In this document: positions 60,875 through 64,000 of the stretch, one piece after another | Numbering within the stretch: position 1 is the stretch's first letter | How the letters are laid out: each line of letters begins with the position of its first letter | From: Brachypodius melanocephalos | Taxonomy: Eukaryota > Chordata > Aves > Passeriformes > Pycnonotidae | Assembly (NCBI GenBank): GCA_013398615.1 | Contig: VZSR01003282.1 | Coordinates: 7,884,384 to 7,948,383, forward strand | Reading direction: 5' to 3' | Length of the DNA stretch: 64,000 nucleotides | Made by a program: the position numbers and the translations under genes | The notes under the pieces: generated by a model | What the model saw: only the letters and a program-made list of their open reading frames with translations | Databases searched by the model: none | Told to the model about the DNA's origin: nothing

Positions 60875-62073
60875 CAAGCCGCTCCCATTTAACTCTGCAA
60901 TACAGCTATAAAATGGTTTATTTGATTTAGTACCTTACTTCTGAAGTACCTCACACACCACACGAGGCAGTGAACCACTGAAGAGGTTCAGACTGCAGAT
61001 GGAAATGCAAAATCTTGAATACATCCTCTGTAATGAGAAACTTCTGAGGGACTTTGCTGCTCTTATTTCAGGAAGAGGAAGGAAAGTCACTTAACAAGCC
61101 TGCAGAGAACTTCAGATCACATCAGCCCAAAGTGCCATCAGCCACACTTCAGCAAACCATTCATGTATTATCTGGAAAACAGCGTAATTTTTTTTTCTGC
61201 CTCTCAATCTGTCCCAAGGGATGTAATTTCTTTCCAATTTCATTCCCTGGCATTATGTCATGGATATCATTCCCATCAGATTTCAATCACTTGCCTGCTG
61301 GTCTGCAGTCTCCACGAAGGCTCATTCCTGCCTCCCTGTCACCTGCAGAGTGCTCTGTTAGCTAGAGACCCAGCAGAGGGTCTCCTTCAGCCACAAAGCA
61401 ACTAAAACCTGTTGGGCAATTCATTCTCACACAACAACCCATCATTGGCTCAGTCCAAACAACCTCATGGGCCTGGTGCTCATTTACACTAAAGCCAATT
61501 AGCCCAAAATTTCATTTACTCTAAACTCACAGTATCACCCTGGCAGCACAGAGGGGCTTTAAAATACTCACCATGTCATTCATTCCTCCTTTAGGATGCC
61601 AGAAAAGTATAAAGTGGCCTGAGTGTAGACAAGACCCCAGCCAAATGACACCTGCCACTCATTCCATCAAAGCAGAATTTGACCCAATTTAGCATTTATT
61701 GAATTGAGTGTAAAACCCAGCCCAGTGGTGCTGGAGTCAGGGAAACCACCTGTTTTGCTCAGCTGGGATTCACACCCAGATATCCAAATGTGCTCAGTTT
61801 AAGATGGGCTAGAAGAAAAGAGCCAGCTCAGCCTGTGGACATGGGACAGGTTGTAATTCAAATCCTTCTATTAACTCAATAGATGACACCAAAAAACAGA
61901 GGGATTCGTGAAGTCCAGCTGTCCCTGACCATAATTTCTAGGCCATTTTTCAGCTACCATGTTTCATAAGCAGCTCCATATCACAAAGGGTTGTCACACA
62001 ATAAGAAGTGGAGAAATCAGAAGATACCATTCTTTTCCAGAAGCCTGTTGTTCAAAAATTTCTCAATTTTAGC

Positions 62074-62095
62074 TTTTGTCCACTTGTGGACAAAA
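62074..62095. repeat. 22-bp palindrome (10-bp arms)
   Basis: TTTTGTCCAC and GTGGACAAAA flank TT. It is one of the most symmetrical sites in the window and would extrude a short hairpin or bind a symmetric dimer. The surrounding DNA is AT-rich and offers no further clue. Confidence 0.75.
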
Positions 62096-63900
62096 TCATA
62101 ATTTGAATTTTATTCCCACCTAATTTTTTGACCTTACTTAGCAGCCCCATGGATGAAATAAATGAACCAGTCCAACATTCCCTTAGTTTTGACTCTTGAG
62201 GAGCAAGGTTGGCAAGTGGAGGGACAAAGCTTTTTGACAACTAAAGGCCATCAGCTCTGCCCAGTTCTGACTGCATGATTCCTCTTTGATGACCTTGCAG
62301 ACCAATAATGTCCTCATTGCTCCTCTGCTCCCATAAATCTAAATGTGGATTTACTTAGCCAAAGCAATACTTGTAGCCTAGACATGGGCACTTCTTGAGG
62401 CAAGACTAAAGCCACAAAACTAAAACTGGATCTGAATCCTCAGCTCATTTCTGTTGCTTCAAAAAGGCCCAAACCACTGATTTTCTTCAGAGTCTTGGTC
62501 AGAATCCTGCCTGTGATACTGACCTGATGTTGTAAAGGAAACTCAGCTCTAAAGCTCCGGATAGAAAATGGCTTAGAAATGTGAAGTACACATCAGTGAG
62601 GTAAAGCTATAATGTCACACATCATAACACTTGTCTCTCAGCTATTGTAGGTGGACAACAACTCAGTGCTGAAGAACAAGGAAATGTTTTCGTGCATCAG
62701 TCCTGCAAACAGTTTAATGGGAAAAGCAGTGCTATCTTCATTTTCAGTGTGTATTTAAATCATTCCTCTTTCCTGGCCAACTGCTACAGCAGACATAACA
62801 TGACTAATCACCACTACCTTTTCTGCATAGAGTAAGTGTGTGGCTCCTGACACTTCAGCTAATTCGCTTTGGCTTCAACTAATATCAAGCTCAATTTCGT
62901 TACAGGATGTGACATGCATATCCTCTAAAAATAGCAAGCTTCAGTCAAATGTGTAGTACCTGCAAACTGAAATCAGTGTCTGAACTGCAGTTATTCAGAA
63001 CACAGTAATTAAAGAAAAATAGCTAGGATTTTGTTTAATAGACACAGAAAGACATCACTAATTTAAGAGAAAAAATAAAAATATCCCTCTTCCCTCCTTT
63101 AAAAATCCCCAAACCAAACTCAACAAATCTCTCTCCCTTTTAAAAGTTTAGGAAATAATTTGGTTTATCCCTTTTCCAAAGGAAAAAGAACTGTTAATTC
63201 ATTAGGAAATAAGCTTTCTACAAATAGTTTAGCTAGAGAACTTGCTATTAAAAAAAAAATAGTTACACCTTCCAGGTGGTAAAATTAGCTTAAATGATTA
63301 GCAGTAGGAGTGCAGAGACCTGTCATATCTGTTCAATCCCTGAAGTAATCATCAACCCCAGCCATATAAAACACATCAACTATGCTATTTTTCTTCTTCA
63401 GTCCTTTTTAAGCACTTTCCTCATTACAGACTTCTGGAAACAACACATTCTTTAGCCTCTTTTCACACTAACATGCCCATTAACAGGCCCAATTAAGCAC
63501 AAGCTATGTGCTACCTCACTTTGTTCTTATTATTTCAATCAGCAACACAACTCCTTTATAACCTTTAGTTTTCTCTCCCCATACTCCTACTTAAGTGTAT
63601 TTGAATAAGCATTTTTCCAAATCTCATCCTGAAACCTGCCCACACACATTCCCAGCCTGTTTATAACTTTGTTCTGTGCCAACAGTACCCTTTAATTTAA
63701 GCACTCATGTTCCTTCATGACATTTTAATCATATTCTACAAGCAGCAGTGAAAATGTACAGCCAGGCACCAAAAAACCTTAGTCCAGTCTAGGTGGAATC
63801 CTGCAGCCTGCAAACCTGGCTTGGCAGTGGGTGCCCAGAGCCACAGCCTGCAATGTGCCCCTGCAGAGGCCTCACCAGGCACCAGAGCATCCCAAACCCT

Positions 63901-64000
63901 CACAGAACCAATAGATTAGAAGAGACCTTCAAGATCAAGTCCAATTCATCCCCTAACACTTCAGCTAAACCATGGCACCAAGTGCTACATCTTTTTATAA
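63901..64000 (-). mobile_element. CR1 retrotransposon, cut by the window edge
   Basis: Read on the plus strand, CACAGAACCAATAGATTAG leads into AAGAGACCTTCAAGATCAAG, then CCTAACACTTCAGCTAAACC and ATGGCACCAAGTGCTACATC. This closely follows the avian CR1 3' end in reverse (GAAGAGACCTTCAAGATCATC, then CCTAACACCTCAACTAAACC and ATGGCACCAAGTGCCACATC). The element lies on the minus strand, its 3' terminus near 63901 and the rest beyond the window. It is much less diverged than the copy at 38388-38845. This is the strongest single indication that the DNA is avian. Confidence 0.85.

Larger units (their letters stand above)
44190..63900. other. Non-coding DNA, no gene recognised
   Basis: Apart from the sites listed separately I find no gene. 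Somewhat GC-richer patches lie at about 45850-46030, 47960-48300, 51370-51800 and 58260-58830, all with few CpGs. The longest frames (48026-48379, 51404-51799 and 52358-52846 plus; 45705-45935 minus) show no recognisable domain. A pyrimidine tract plus AG near 61073 is followed by a frame open for about 98 codons, discussed under findings. A weak resemblance to a widespread old amniote repeat is seen near 61640-61720. Confidence 0.5.

Noticed and set aside
1..64000. Bacterial operons, CRISPR arrays, phage or defence systems
   Set aside because: No dense coding, no regularly spaced repeats and no Shine-Dalgarno-led genes. Repeat content and composition are vertebrate.

Overview
The window looks like vertebrate nuclear DNA, most likely from a bird. 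It is AT-rich and CpG-poor, and I see no CpG island, no long open reading frame (the longest frames are about 160 codons and look like chance) and no bacterial-style gene layout. The best marker of origin is a set of CR1 non-LTR retrotransposon remnants, all in minus orientation. A young-looking one enters at the right edge (63901-64000). A short 3' end lies at about 21832-21905. A strongly decayed, much older one lies at about 38388-38845. The wording of the first two matches CR1 3' ends known from neognath birds. Species and chromosome cannot be told from the sequence.

Layout: 1-6450 is AT-rich DNA with one pentanucleotide microsatellite. 6450-6700 holds two inverted repeats, one with 22-base arms matching at 20 positions. 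6700-18600 is unannotated DNA with A-runs, small tandem duplications and one stretch (about 14870-15620) that looks like a conserved non-coding element. 18600-31000 holds paired GATA-type sites, a short CR1 end and a homeodomain-site-rich stretch (30140-30400). 31000-38388 is plain AT-rich DNA. 38388-39213 holds the old CR1 and, directly after it, the only reading frame with protein-like logic: a signal peptide followed by what I read as a broken Kunitz (BPTI-type) inhibitor domain. 39213-63900 is again gene-poor, with a possible enhancer-like block near 43900-44190, several perfect palindromes and a poly(A) tract preceded by a polyadenylation signal. The right edge is a CR1 cut by the window boundary.

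I could not identify any intact protein-coding gene, tRNA, rRNA, known microRNA, complete LTR retrovirus or CRISPR array. The most economical reading is an intergenic region or a long intron. I see no genes working together as a system here. The observations most worth checking are the degenerate Kunitz-like frame (38944-39213) and the long inverted repeat (6551-6661). The enhancer-like stretches are inferences from motif content only.
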